From Maniola hyperantus (lineage: Eukaryota; Arthropoda; Insecta; Lepidoptera; Nymphalidae): a stretch of 64,000 bases of DNA. The DNA lies in assembly GCF_902806685.2 (NCBI RefSeq), contig NC_048537.1, positions 8,950,720 to 9,014,719 of the forward strand. The letters are read 5' to 3'. Shown here in pieces: positions 9,824 to 20,157 of this stretch (position 1 is its first letter; each line of letters begins with the position of its first letter). Below the pieces are notes generated by a model. The model did not search any database. It was not told where the DNA came from and saw only the letters and a list, made by a program, of their open reading frames with translations. A program made the position numbers and the translations under genes.

Positions 9824-12548
9824 ATATATCTCGACTCTAGTATCATAAGGTCGGATGTGTACTTCCGACCAAACTCACTTTTTTACATAAAGGTAATGAG
9901 CATTTCGGGCTCTTTCTGCCAAGCTGACACCAGTATTTCTATCTCTTTTCGTTGCAAAGATAAATACATGCATAATGTCGTATCTGAACACATTCTAAAA
10001 ATTTGGAGAACCATAATTATATTTTTTGACTTGCGTATGTATGCACCAAAGCAATGGAGAAAAATGATAGATGTATTTTGAGTTCGACCATTATGCTACG
10101 AAATTAGTTTATTTGTAATACTAGCTGGTACTGCAGTTACGCACTTCTGCTTCTAAAATATGTAATAATTTTGTTAGGTAAAATCACAACAGATGTTATG
10201 CTTCGAATTTTTTGTATTAATATTTGGACTGTGAATCATTTAAGACTTTTTGCCTTGTAATATAAATAATTTTGCAATAAAATTCATGGAAGTAAGTTGA
10301 AATAAAGCTTTTTGTTTGTGACTACATTAAAGTTGATGTGATTAATAGGTAAGAGATCCATCCTATTTCACCAAAATTTTGGACTAAACTGCGGGAAAAA
10401 AGTAAAGAGCCAGAATAAAGCTGAAGACATTATGAAAATGTAGACTAGAAAATCTTTTAGGACCACGAAAATCACACCATGGAAATCTAAAACTATATTA
10501 TAATAATACCCCACTAAGCAAAAAACCGTGCATTTATGGTGTTTTTTATGAATCATAGTTCAAATCATCAGTTCAAAAATTTATTGCCCTAGTTTTTAAG
10601 GTAGCCTTAAAAAATTAGAGTACCTAATCAATTTTTTTCTTCTTTACCCGTCTTATAATCGACCGAATTTGATATTAATCGAGAGCAGAAATTATAAGTC
10701 ACCTACAATATGTGATGATAGTGATTCTAACGAAACATACCTAATTATAGGAAGCTTTATTAATTTAAATATAAATGTAGTATAAATTAATTTATTAATT
10801 AAACAACTAATAAAAGTGAAAGTAAAAAAATAAAAAAACTTAACTAAAACACGAAAGAAACTGTTTAAAAAAGTATCTGTTAAAAAGAACAGTCGAAACA
10901 GAAGCAATGGAATTTTCAAGAAAGCAGAAAGTATTTTTTTTATTACAAAAGTGGCAATGCCGGATTTGACTAACAGTAAATCCTTATACCTGCGTAGTTT
11001 CTGCACCTTAAAAACAATTCATGATGCTACCAGCAGTGTTGCTACTTTAATGTGGTCTGAAAACATCAGCTGCAGCGGAAGGAATAAAACAGTATCTTGT
11101 CTTATTTCATTAATCTACTAGAGAAGAAACAAAGTATTCTCGAAATTGTTGAAGAATTGACTTTGTGGTCTGAAAATTGTGTCAGTCATAATCGGAGCAT
11201 GATAATCGTTATGGCTTACTTATGATTATTATAATGATTGCCACACTAAAAAGTGATAAATCACAAGCTTTATGCTAAAATGCAACATGTACCTACGTGG
11301 AGTAAGATGTAATCCAAGCACAAATAGAAAAAAAGGGAACAGCTGAAAACAATGCAGATTACTAAACTAAGAGATTGGTCACAGTTTACATGAACATGCG
11401 AAGGAAACAAAACTTTTTGATAAGTTTGATTTGGCACTACAACATATTTTTAAAGACCACATCCCTTTACAAAGGTGATAGACCGTTTGTTATATCAAAA
11501 AAAAAATAAGAACGGTGGGGATTTTCAGATTTCGGAATATATTACCTGGCTACAACTAACGCAATAATGCTGGGTGTTAATTTTTTATTAAACTACTTAC
11601 TTTAAAGAAGACTTTTTTGTATTTCATTAGTATGTTATAGGTACATATAAACTTAAAAATTCTTCCCCGCTTTCGCCCAATATACGACATAATGAGAAAC
11701 CATTATCCACTGTAAAATATAACCAACTTTTGCAGTAGGTACCTGCTGCCCCCATTCTTACTTTACGTACCTAATCATTATAAGGAAAATCAGGCTATGT
11801 TATGTTGGCATGTTTTAGATTTCTATATTGATATAACCGTCATGTATGCAATTCCACAAAAAATGTTTGGCCCACTGTAGGTTTCTAATTACTTTGTAAA
11901 TTTTTTTCCAATTTTTGGCCGTTGTTTTTAATTAATGGGCTTTATTTGTGAATTTGTAAATGTTATTTTCATTCATTCAGAAGTCACAAGGTTTACACGG
12001 ATGCAATGGTCAGACTATCGGGCGAATGCAATTATTATGTTTCAGATCTAACTAATCAGTTTCAGAAAAATCAGATAGGTACATTTTTGCTATCTCACAA
12101 AACTCCTAAATGTTTTTTGTGAGATAACTACTGTGATCTTTTGTCCGAATATTACTTATGTATAATCAGTTAAGACGTATTATGAAATATTAAGTAATAG
12201 ATCCGACTTTTATTTTAAATTTGTAATAGTAAAAATTGCAGCCATATAGTCGGTTTACAACTTATGCACACACTTTTTTAGCACAGTTACGAATATTACC
12301 AGCATAAAGTCGCATATCGTCCATTTTGAAGAAATTGTGAGTTTACATTTTATTTATTAATGATAAAGTATTTCTAGTAATGGTTAATGATAAGTACAGT
12401 TAAGTGTTAAATATTACAGAAACAACTGAAATTGTATCTCTAGTAGTTTAGAAATTATGACCCGATTTCCCTAGCATTTTTGTTTTGGCTCTCCTGAAAA
12501 GTAGCAAAAATCCACATCCGACCTTATGATACTAGAGTCGAGATATAT
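9824..12548 (+). mobile_element. Decayed 2.7-kb DNA transposon with perfect 36-bp inverted repeats
   Basis: Seen: a 36-bp sequence starting ATATATCTCGACTCTAGT at 9824-9859 recurs as an exact reverse complement at 12513-12548, 2725 bases outer edge to outer edge. Inside the left repeat, GGTCGGA (9849-9855) can pair with TCCGACC (9864-9870). Between the repeats is a broken plus-strand reading frame with transposase-like motifs (see 10810-11480). Inference: a once-autonomous cut-and-paste element whose terminal repeats survived better than its gene. I could not read a target duplication, so the true ends could lie a little outside. Two unrelated repeats in opposite orientation would be the alternative, but the transposase-like relic between them favours one element. 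Confidence 0.6.
10810..11480 (+). pseudogene. Broken transposase-like gene
   Basis: Seen by reading several frames of the plus strand: a basic stretch near 10845-10900 (KKLFKKVSVKKNSRNRSN); an open piece from 10957 to the stop at 11119-11121 with LYLRSFCTLKTIHDATSS, MWSENIS and NKTVSCL; in another frame from 11151, LTLWSENCVSHNRSMI; and further on a diverged KxHKLYAKMQH / IQAQIEKK block and a DW..F block near 11375-11425. Known: this order (LR.FCtyN.tIHD, yxWsE, then WSDNC..QN.N, HKF..kGH, H..IE.k, prDW) is that of a group of insect transposase-like proteins usually annotated as uncharacterised. At least three frameshifts or stops separate the pieces. The family assignment is by motif order only; I cannot place it in a named superfamily. 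Confidence 0.5.
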
Positions 12549-12561
12549 TTATCTAATATCT

Positions 12562-13173
12562 ATGTTACGGGTAATGCTACAAGATGTAGTAAGCCTAGGT
12601 TTACACGGGTTAACTTAGTATTATCCAAATGTTTTGGGTAAAGTTCGAATAATAAATAAAATAAATTTTAATTCGGAATTTACCCATACTCACCTACCCA
12701 ACTATGGCTGGATAATGTTAGGTTGGAAAATGTTTATGCTCTTAGAGATATTGTATCCTTTTCGGGTTGGAAGAAATGCATGGCTCCATTACATACCTAG
12801 TACTCTTTCCTCCCCCCGCTTCCACTATCAAGAGCGAGCGAAGCGAGCTCAGGACTTAGGGCACTCCGACTCGGATTGGTTATTTCTTTTTAAACCACCC
12901 AGAAAAAAGGAGCCATGCGAAGCGGGGCTCCGTCCGTCGACCGGGCCGACGGAAGAGACCACTCACTATATTGGGGGTCTCTAATTAATTAAACTAACAT
13001 TACCCAGTAAGCATTGGATACACCTAGGTGAGTTAGTAAATGAGTGGGTAAACTCCGAATTAAAACTCATTTTTCATTATTATTTAGACATTACCCAAGA
13101 ACCTTGGGTAATATTGGTACCTAAACCCAGGTAAACCTAAGTTTATTCCAACTTCCAACTTTACCCGTAACAT
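12562..13173. mobile_element. 612-bp foldback element with long imperfect inverted arms
   Basis: The left arm starts ATGTTACGGGTAA at 12562 and the right arm ends with its complement at 13173. The arms can be aligned for about 160-180 bases, sharing TTTTAATTCGGAxTTTACCC and AGGTTTACxxGGGTT blocks. The middle (about 12790-12985) is GC-rich and itself holds small hairpins, including AGAGACC / GGTCTCT near 12955-12983. The frame open across 12634-12984 is not protein-like and crosses arm and loop, so I do not call a gene. The element starts 13 bases after the right end of the 36-bp-TIR transposon. Confidence 0.6.
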
Positions 13174-13639
13174 CTATTCCCCTTTGTTTTTCAAGTGTAT
13201 CCTGTATTCTTACTCTCTGTAAATCTATTAACAATAAAGTTGTTTTAAATTAAATTAAATTAAATCTATACGTAACGTAGAGTAGATGTATACCTATATA
13301 TAGCATGCACCATGCAAGCAGAAAGTCCAACACAGTAAAAATTAAAGAATGTCATTGTGAGATATGTCATTTTCAGTATAGTTTAATTACGGAACCCTAA
13401 AAGTCCCAACTGTAGCTTTGAAGGATCTTCGAAGCGAGGTAGTTACTTATATTATGATCGGATCAATGGAAATGTAAATATTTTCAATTGTGTGTAAAAT
13501 AATAATGTTTCGATTAAAACTGCTCCTTACAATGAGAAGGTATAATCTATAAATTATAAAAATAATACAGTATCGAATTCACGTTCGCAAAGGGTGAATA
13601 GTAATACTGAATAATAAAAAATTGTTATATTCCTCTGAC

Positions 13640-14770
13640 TTTAAAGCTTTCGGATGCTATCTGAAAATGAGCATGAAGGCATAAATTAGGTGGGACACTT
13701 TGGCACAAAGCGGCGCAGCGCGCATTATGCCCTGCGAATTGAAACAGGTTCAGTGTGACAGGTATCTATATAATGTGATTTATGAGCGATTATACTGAAC
13801 TCCGGCAACTATAATTAAATCGCGAAGCAATTAGGCATGCCCGAAACATCGGAGACACTGCCCACGGATTTAAAGCAAAAGTGATTTAATGCATCCAGCT
13901 GTGATATCGCTTTGTTTAACTAAAGAATTTTAGATAAGCTGCCTGACTTATTAGTAGAACGCAGTTATTTAGCAAGCTTTCAAATTTATGACTGTGGTCA
14001 GGATAAGAATAGAAATTATTTAACGAACACCTAGCTCGGAGCCTATTAAGATCTTTCCTTTGGAATTTATATACCGCTATGTAAACAACATACCCATCTC
14101 GCAAACCGTTCTAACAACAAGCCTAAAAAATTCGCGAAACGCTTCGGAAATGTACTTTTACATAAAGACACTATACGAACTACATAGCAATGTAAATACT
14201 TGTCGCATTAAGATAATTTATAGGAAACGACTTTATGAAAAACGAGAGAGTAAAATAAAAAGGATTTCATTTACAAACGAGTATCTGGTATCTCGAACGG
14301 TCGCGTCGGCGGCGCCTTGCGACAACGCTAACTTTTTAATACTTACTACAAAACTTGCAAACAACTCGTCAGCGAACTGACAATTGTGAGAACGCGATCA
14401 ATTATCGCTTTGCAAATAGTAATTGTCAACAATAAATAAAATAGGAATTAACTAGCCGGGAACGTTTTCATTATCGGTTCGCAGTTAAAATAGCATGTCA
14501 ATCATTTTACGAAGCAATCAACGACGATGCAGCGGTGGCGGAGCGCGATGGCAGGGCGCAAGATAACTTTTAATTACCTCCGACGCCTATTTACATATTG
14601 TAGGAGATACTGACGGATATCTCGCAATTAAGGGCGTATGCTTATTCCTTTTATACGACGATGTTAGTCAGTTTGTTGCAACGGATAACATCTGTTTGAC
14701 GGAAAGATTAAACGAAGTCAGCGGAATATTTCGCAGTTCGTACCTAGAGCGAGAATTTAAGTGTTTCCTT
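13640..14770. promoter_or_regulatory. Long unique stretch, possible conserved noncoding DNA
   Basis: More than a kilobase of complex, moderately GC-rich sequence with no repeat motifs, no good exon and frequent homeodomain-like cores (TAATTA, TTTAATTAC) and CpG words. The frame 14060-14380 is open from a non-ATG codon and reads as a random-looking basic peptide, so I do not call it. The regulatory call is an inference; comparison with another moth or butterfly genome would decide it. Confidence 0.25.
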
Positions 14771-14782
14771 TTAGTAAAATAC

Positions 14783-15043
14783 CTGCTAGATGATGCCCGC
14801 AACTTTATCCGCATGAGTTTCTTGTGATGTGACTTACGCTATTTTTTATATCGGAAAATTAGAGAGTTCCCGTGAGATTTTTAAAAGCCCGGATGGGATT
14901 TAACCAGTTTTGAAGAAATTTGATATCAGGTAGATATAGAGTTAGCTTGCATCTCAGAGACGGACAAAGGCTATATATCCAACTCCGAGATGCAAGCTAC
15001 ATCAGACAGACAGACACATTTTAGCATTTATAATATTAGTATG
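14783..15043 (-). mobile_element. Rearranged copy of the short CTAGT-type repeat
   Basis: Read on the minus strand it starts at TCCATACTAATATTATAAAT with GTGTCTGTCTGTC and ends near TGCGGGCATCATCTAGC, so both ends of the family are present. The middle is disturbed. TAGCTTGCATCTC (14943-14955) is followed by its exact complement at 14987-14999, a 13-bp hairpin created because the AGCTTGCATCTC motif, normally single, occurs in both orientations. This suggests an internal inversion or two copies fused head to head. Confidence 0.6.
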
Positions 15044-15481
15044 GATTTAGTAACATTATATTCAAGCTACTTAACATTGATTATAACGTTTAAAATATGC
15101 CTATATCTTCACCATAAAATTTGCATGTCAACATTTAACTTGCAAATTAGTAACTTTATACGGCCGGGCAGTGGCACTGAGCCTATATGCCAGTTTCTAT
15201 GGTCACTGTGTATATATACCTAAGTAAGTAGATGTACCTAGTTTGAAAAGTTCAGCAGTTTTATGTTTATTCTAAAATTGTTGTGGTTAGGAAATAGGCT
15301 ACGACAGTTCTAAAATTTAGTGTTCTGTTTGTCTTGAAACTTATAAAAGAAGCCAGATGTTTCATGCGCCAAATCGGCGCCTGCTAATTGCGGAGGTTGA
15401 CAATTTACAAGCAACCTGAATCAAGTCACCAGCCTTCCGCCAATCGCCAGAACCAATGGGATTATAATCTTTACCAATTAA

Positions 15482-15539
15482 TTTGTTTTTGGTTTGATTT
15501 GAGGTGGGTAGGCCACATTTAAATCAAACCAAAAACAAA
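15482..15539. repeat. 19-bp perfect hairpin
   Basis: TTTGTTTTTGGTTTGATTT (15482-15500) pairs with its exact complement at 15521-15539 across a 20-base loop that itself contains GGTGG...CCAC. It is probably a remnant foldback element. I see no ORF. Confidence 0.6.
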
Positions 15540-15652
15540 CTTTTTGATATACGAGTAAGTAATTGTGAAATAAAATGAAATGTTACAAACCTACCTATAC
15601 GTAGTACATATCTAAAAATACAGTCCAACCACCAAGGTATGAAAATTTATAA

Positions 15653-15946
15653 TATCATCAACCCACCGCCGGTCGTAGTAGTCTACGGGTCTCCTCTCAG
15701 AACGAAAAAGATTTGGCCATAGTCTAACACGCTGTTCAAGTGCAGATCGGCACATTAAATTCACAAACCTTTGAGAACTTTATGGAGAACTCTCTGGTAT
15801 TCAGGTTTTTTCTCCTCCCGATATTTTCAGCAAGTGATAGGTACCTACTTTATTGCTTAAAATGAACACAACTCCAAAAAGTTTGAGGAGCATGCTCGGG
15901 CCCCAACTAAGAAACCGACGTCTTAACCATTAGGCTGTCACCGCTT
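15653..15946 (-). mobile_element. tRNA-derived SINE, ATGATG-tailed (family 2)
   Basis: Read on the minus strand, the head GCGGTGACAGCCTAATGGTTAAGACG gives a tRNA-like A box (split: GACAGCCTAATGG). Further on are GTTTTAAGC-like and GGAGAACTC-like body motifs, and the 3' end is GTTGATGAT. The B box is decayed. It is one of at least six copies of this family in the window. Confidence 0.75.
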
Positions 15947-16039
15947 CAAAATTTATATGCTAGTTGAAAAATTTATACAATAATGCTGAGGCGTACCTAG
16001 CTAATAAAAATGCTCCCTGATCAATCTTGTAGTCAATTT

Positions 16040-16235
16040 ACGTGCAATGGGTAAACGCTGAGATGAGAACGTGGTCGCCCGCGCCCGCATCCGCGTCGAT
16101 TCACTATCTATCTAAATGCAAATCGGTTAGTTCGGTAGATGTCCATGATAAATCAGCTTCACAGTTCGAACCGTTATGCAGTCTACCGCGGAAAACCCCT
16201 TCAGCGGCGCTACACCTTCACACCTTATTTTTTTG
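16040..16235. other. GC-rich unique patch
   Basis: A CpG-rich patch (CGTGGTCGCCCGCGCCCGC and following) has a 66-codon plus frame that lacks an ATG start and any known domain. It abuts a MITE on the right. No exon call is made. Confidence 0.2.
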
Positions 16236-16245
16236 CACGTAGGTA

Positions 16246-16325
16246 CAGTCAGCAACAAAGCTAGGTATGCACCTTTCCATAGTCGCTTGTACTGGCGGGT
16301 GCAAACCTAGCTTTGTTGCTGACCC
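16246..16325. mobile_element. 80-bp MITE flanked by TA
   Basis: GTCAGCAACAAAGCTAGGT (16248-16266) is repeated as an exact complement at 16305-16323, and inner TGCACC / GGTGCA also pair. TA stands on both sides (16244-16245 and 16326-16327), the target duplication expected of Tc1/mariner-type elements. The whole element can fold into one hairpin. Confidence 0.65.
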
Positions 16326-17030
16326 TACCTAGGTACTTAAGTACTTATTTATAAATATACACAAAGTTAAAGCTGAAAGCGTTTAAAAATATCAAAGAGT
16401 TACACTAAAGTTTTCACCAGTACCTGACTAGATAGTCGGAGAATAATAATATTAGGTATATACCTACCTATACAGGAGGATGCAATATAATAATTCCATT
16501 GTGTATTTTATTTAAAAAAAAATCAACTATTAAAATGTCTTTAAAAATACCTATTAAAAACTCTACAAGTTACAATTTAGGTATACATACTTATTAAAAT
16601 GTAACTCATACCTATTAGAATTAGCACATTACTTATTTGTGATTCAAATGAGAAAAAAAAAGATTCCAAATTGGGCTCTTGAAGGATAAAAACTATTCTC
16701 TTTTGGGTTTTTAAACTAGATTTATTTTATTAAACAATGATAACAACAAGGAAAACTTCACAAATAAAAAGAATAATAAATACATGCCATGTGATCTACT
16801 AAAATCTAATGGTATTGGCCAAATATAGACAACAATAAAAATCCATTCTAATAGGAAAGTCTAAAGGTACATTCTAATTACAAATGTTGAGAATGTAGGT
16901 AAGTACGAGTATAATATACAGACGAACCTGCATATCAAGTTTAACTTTTTTGATGGAATCTACGAATCACCACTCACTCAAGTAACGTTACTAAAAAATT
17001 CTAGAAACTACATAGCAATAATAGATATAT
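16326..17030. other. AT-rich DNA without a visible gene
   Basis: AT-rich sequence rich in TAGGTA/TACCTA words. I see no exon or recognisable repeat copy. Confidence 0.4.
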
Positions 17031-17031
17031 C

Positions 17032-17224
17032 TTCATCATCATGAACCCATAGCCGGCTCATTACTGAACACGGGTCTCCTCTCATAATGAGAAGGGTTTG
17101 GCCAAAGTCTACCACGTTGTGTCCAAGTGCGGATTGGCAGTTGTCACAAACCTTTGAGAAATTTATGGAGAACTCTCAGGCATGCAGGTTTCGTCACAAT
17201 GTTTCCCTTCATCGTTATAGCAAG
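17032..17224 (-). mobile_element. SINE family 2, 3' part, split by a Jockey insertion
   Basis: Seen: TTCATCATCATGAACCCATA, CCGGCTCATTACTGAACACG, CCAAGTGCGGATTGGCAG, GGAGAACTCTCAGGCATGCA and CATCGTTATAGCAAG. This is the family-2 SINE read from its tail. The sequence stops at the poly-T of the Jockey element and resumes at 21700 with TGATATTTAATTGCTTAAAA, exactly the next family motif. The SINE was therefore here before the LINE. Confidence 0.85.
17213..17224. repeat. Left copy of the 12-bp Jockey target duplication
   Basis: CGTTATAGCAAG here is repeated at 21688-21699 on the other side of the retrotransposon. A further T (17225/21700) is ambiguous because of the poly-T run. Confidence 0.9.
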
Positions 17225-17251
17225 TTTTTTTTTTTTTTTTTTTTTTTTTTT
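17225..17251 (-). other. Poly-A tail of the Jockey element
   Basis: A run of 27 T on the plus strand at the 3' end of the element, directly next to the target duplication. It shows insertion by target-primed reverse transcription. Confidence 0.9.
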
Positions 17252-17414
17252 CGTCGTAAAGCACTGTCACCAGTACTTTACTACCATTACAATCTAGCCT
17301 ATGAAAGAGGCTAATAAGCAATATTATATTAACCTAAACTTATAAACGTACTTATACCTAAGAATCTGTCCATTGACTTAGCTTAGTTTATAGTTAAGAT
17401 ACCTTATTGGAAGA

Positions 17415-17502
17415 CACTTTGTTCTTGTGTTCTTTAAATTGCACTAGCACTATGCTTTCACTTTGTTCGTGTGATCTTTGATTTGCACTAGCACTACACT
17501 TT
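17415..17502 (-). repeat. Two 44-base tandem repeats in the Jockey 3' UTR
   Basis: CACTTTGTTCTTGTGTTCTT... (17415-17458) and CACTTTGTTCGTGTGATCTT... (17459-17502) are imperfect copies sharing TTGCACTAGCACTA. A third partial unit (CACTATAACTACACTAGC) runs into the end of ORF2. Such repeats in LINE 3' UTRs can vary in number between copies. Confidence 0.75.
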
Positions 17503-17510
17503 CACTATAA

Positions 17511-20157
17511 CTACACTAGCTCAAAAGGCTTAGTCCTCTTAAGTCTACGTATTAGGTCTGTGTTGTCGAGGAGCTGGATAGCCTCGACGTTAACATGTTC
17601 ATGGAGCCTGCGTTCGTGGGATTTAGCGTGTTTGCTAATAGCTGTGTCCACGAAGCCCATTTGGAGATCGCGATGAATGTCTACATTCCTGACGTACCAG
17701 GGTGCATTGACGATACCCCTAAGCACTTTATTTTGGAATCGCTGAATTATTAGTAAATTGGTCTTTCTGGTACAGCCCCACAACTGGATACCATAAGTCC
17801 ACACTGGCATTAGGACTTGTTTGTATAATAGTATCTTATTTTTAGTTGACAGTGATGAGTTTCTGCCTATGAGCCAGTACAATTTTTTGTACCGTAACTC
17901 TAGCTCTTCTTTTTTCTTCTTGACATGTGCTTTCCAGCGTAGCTTACTGTCAAGAGTCATTCCAAGATATTTTGCCGTGTTAGCATAGGGTATCTTTTGT
18001 TGGTCAATATAAATGGGATAATATTTTGGTATTTTATTAGTAAAATCAATATGGGCAGACTTGGAATCGTTAAGTCTTATTCTCCATTTTTTCGTCCATT
18101 TGTGTAGTTCATTTAGAGCTATTTGAACTTTGCCCGATGCCTCCTGGTGAGTATTACCCACAGCTATGATAGCAGTATCATCGGCAAAAGTAGCGATGGT
18201 ATTGTGATCGGGTTGTGGAAGATCACACGTGTACAGGAGATAAAGGACAGGACCCAGAACGCTTCCTTGAGGTACTCCAGCTTTGATCACCTTGAGTTTG
18301 GAGTAAGCTTCCTCTTGCCTCACTCGAAATACTCTATCAGATATATATGATTCTAATATGTTTGCAAATGGTTGAGGAAGTAATACTTTAAGTTTCTGAA
18401 CAAGACCTTCATGCCAGACTTTATCAAAGGCTTGTGCTACATCAAGAAATACGGTTGAACAGACTTTCTTTTCTTCTAGTGTTCTTTCAATTATATTTGT
18501 TATTCTGTGTACTTGATCGATTGTCGAGTGCTTTTCCCTGAATCCAAACTGATGGTCAGGAATCAGATTTTTCTCATCTAATATAGGTTTCAATCTGCTG
18601 AGCAGTAGCTTCTCAAAAAGTTTTGAGATAATTGGTCTGTATGATGTGACCTCATTTGGTGGTTTGCCTGGTTTGGCGATCATAATTACTTCTGCAAATT
18701 TCCACAAATCAGGGACGTGCTTAATTCTAAATGCTGCATTAATCAGCGTCGTTAATTTTACGATTCCTTTTTTTGGAAGGTTTCGCAGGATTTCTGTAGT
18801 AATAAGATCATATCCTGGAGTTTTTTTTTAAGTTCAGTTTATTAATCATACTGAGTATTTCCTTAGGCGTTACTAGTTTAATGGGAGAGTTTTCTTGATT
18901 TGTTTCCATCGTAGAAAAATCAATGTGCTCTCCTTCGTTTGGTTGAAATATTTTTTCGAGATGTTCTGCAAATCTTTTAGCTTTTTGCTCACTATTTCTT
19001 GCCCACATTCCATGTTCTTCTTTAATTGGAGGAATATGCATACATGGTCTTTTTAAATTCCTAGTTGCTTTCCAAAGTGAATAGTCGGTACTCCTTTCAC
19101 TCGTGAGGCTTTGGAGATAACTGTAGGTTGACGAATCATTAAAGTTTTTGATTTGTTTCTTTAGTGCCTTGGTCAAGTAATTCAGCAACCTTTTATCAAG
19201 TGGAGATCTCGAATGATGCCACTTTTTTCTTTGCCTTCTCTTTTCAATGATGAGTTCAAGGATATTTTTGGGATAAGCAACCACTCCTTGGGGCTTTTTC
19301 CTAAGCTTTGGTGTATTATTCCAAGCAGCCAGCTGAATATCTAATACAAATTTTCTTACTTCTTCGTTCAGTTGTTCCGAGTTTTTAAGCGGCACATTTA
19401 AGTTAATATTGTTAGTCAAATCCATTTTGAAGCTGTCCCAGTCTGTATTTTTGTTTACAAGACCAGGATAGGTTTCTTTATATATGATTGTGTCACTTAG
19501 CGTTAAGAGAATAGGAGAATGATCTGAATTCATGTCGAACATTTCATCAATGTCTAGATATTTTGTTGATATGTTTTTATAAATAAAAAAGTCAATTAGG
19601 TCTGGTATTTTCATCGTATCTGTAGGCCAGTAGGTAGGCTTACCTGTACTTATTACATCGCATTTTAAATCTTTAATGGCACTTAAGAGTTCTCTACCTT
19701 TTGTAGTAGTCAATCTGGAGCCCCAAAAGGTATTTTTCGCGTTAAAGTCACCTCCAATAATAAATCTATGTCCAATTTTCTCGAGGAAGTTCACATAATA
19801 TTCTTTTGAAATTGAATGCCTTGGGGGACTATATATAGCTACTACCGAAAATTCGTATTTTGTAGTTTTGACCTTCACAGCTACTGCCTGAATCTCCTGT
19901 TCCTCATATTGGAATTCTTGATAATGGTACAAATTTTCTTTAATTAAGATGGCACTGCCGCCTCTCGCTGTATTATTTGGGTGTATGGCATGGTACACTT
20001 TATAACTGTTAAATTTAATAAACGATTGCTTAGTAAAATGTGTCTCAGATATTAGACAAATATCAATCTTTAGTGTATCAAGGACTACTTGTAGCTCTTG
20101 TTGATGTTGTAGTAGTCCGTTTGAGTTCCATGCAAATATTTTAAGCTTATTATTCAT
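17511..20157 (-). pseudogene. Jockey ORF2: APE endonuclease plus reverse transcriptase, frameshifted
   Basis: ORF2 would nick target DNA and copy the element RNA into it. The first part (20157-18808, 449 codons) starts MNNKLKIFAWNSNGLL. The APE endonuclease residues are all visible: N11, E38 in ISETH, D137/N139 in GGDFNAKN, and D212/H213 in NSDH. The frame is then lost in a run of nine A (18822-18830), where eight would keep it. The second frame to 17511 carries the reverse transcriptase: FLDVAQAFD, GVPQGSVLGP and the catalytic FADD. The block that normally reads S-Y-R-P-I-S-L-L-P before SKLFEK is shortened to SYRPIISKLFEK, an in-frame loss of about five residues near 18630-18640. There is no RNase H, as usual for Jockey. 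The frameshift may be a true mutation or a sequencing error in the homopolymer. Confidence 0.92.

Noticed and set aside
9758..10081. 107-codon ORF starting with a hydrophobic stretch
   Set aside because: It crosses the left 36-bp terminal repeat of the decayed transposon, has no ATG context and reads as an AT-rich chance frame.
10692..11006. 104-codon minus-strand ORF rich in F/L/I
   Set aside because: It is the antisense shadow of the A-rich, Lys-rich transposase relic on the plus strand.
12634..12984. 116-codon plus-strand ORF
   Set aside because: It spans the left arm and GC-rich core of the foldback element, has no protein-like domain and no splice or promoter context.
14060..14380. 106-codon ORF in the unique region
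   Set aside because: It opens from a non-ATG codon, has no domain, and its composition follows the local DNA; the region is better viewed as noncoding.
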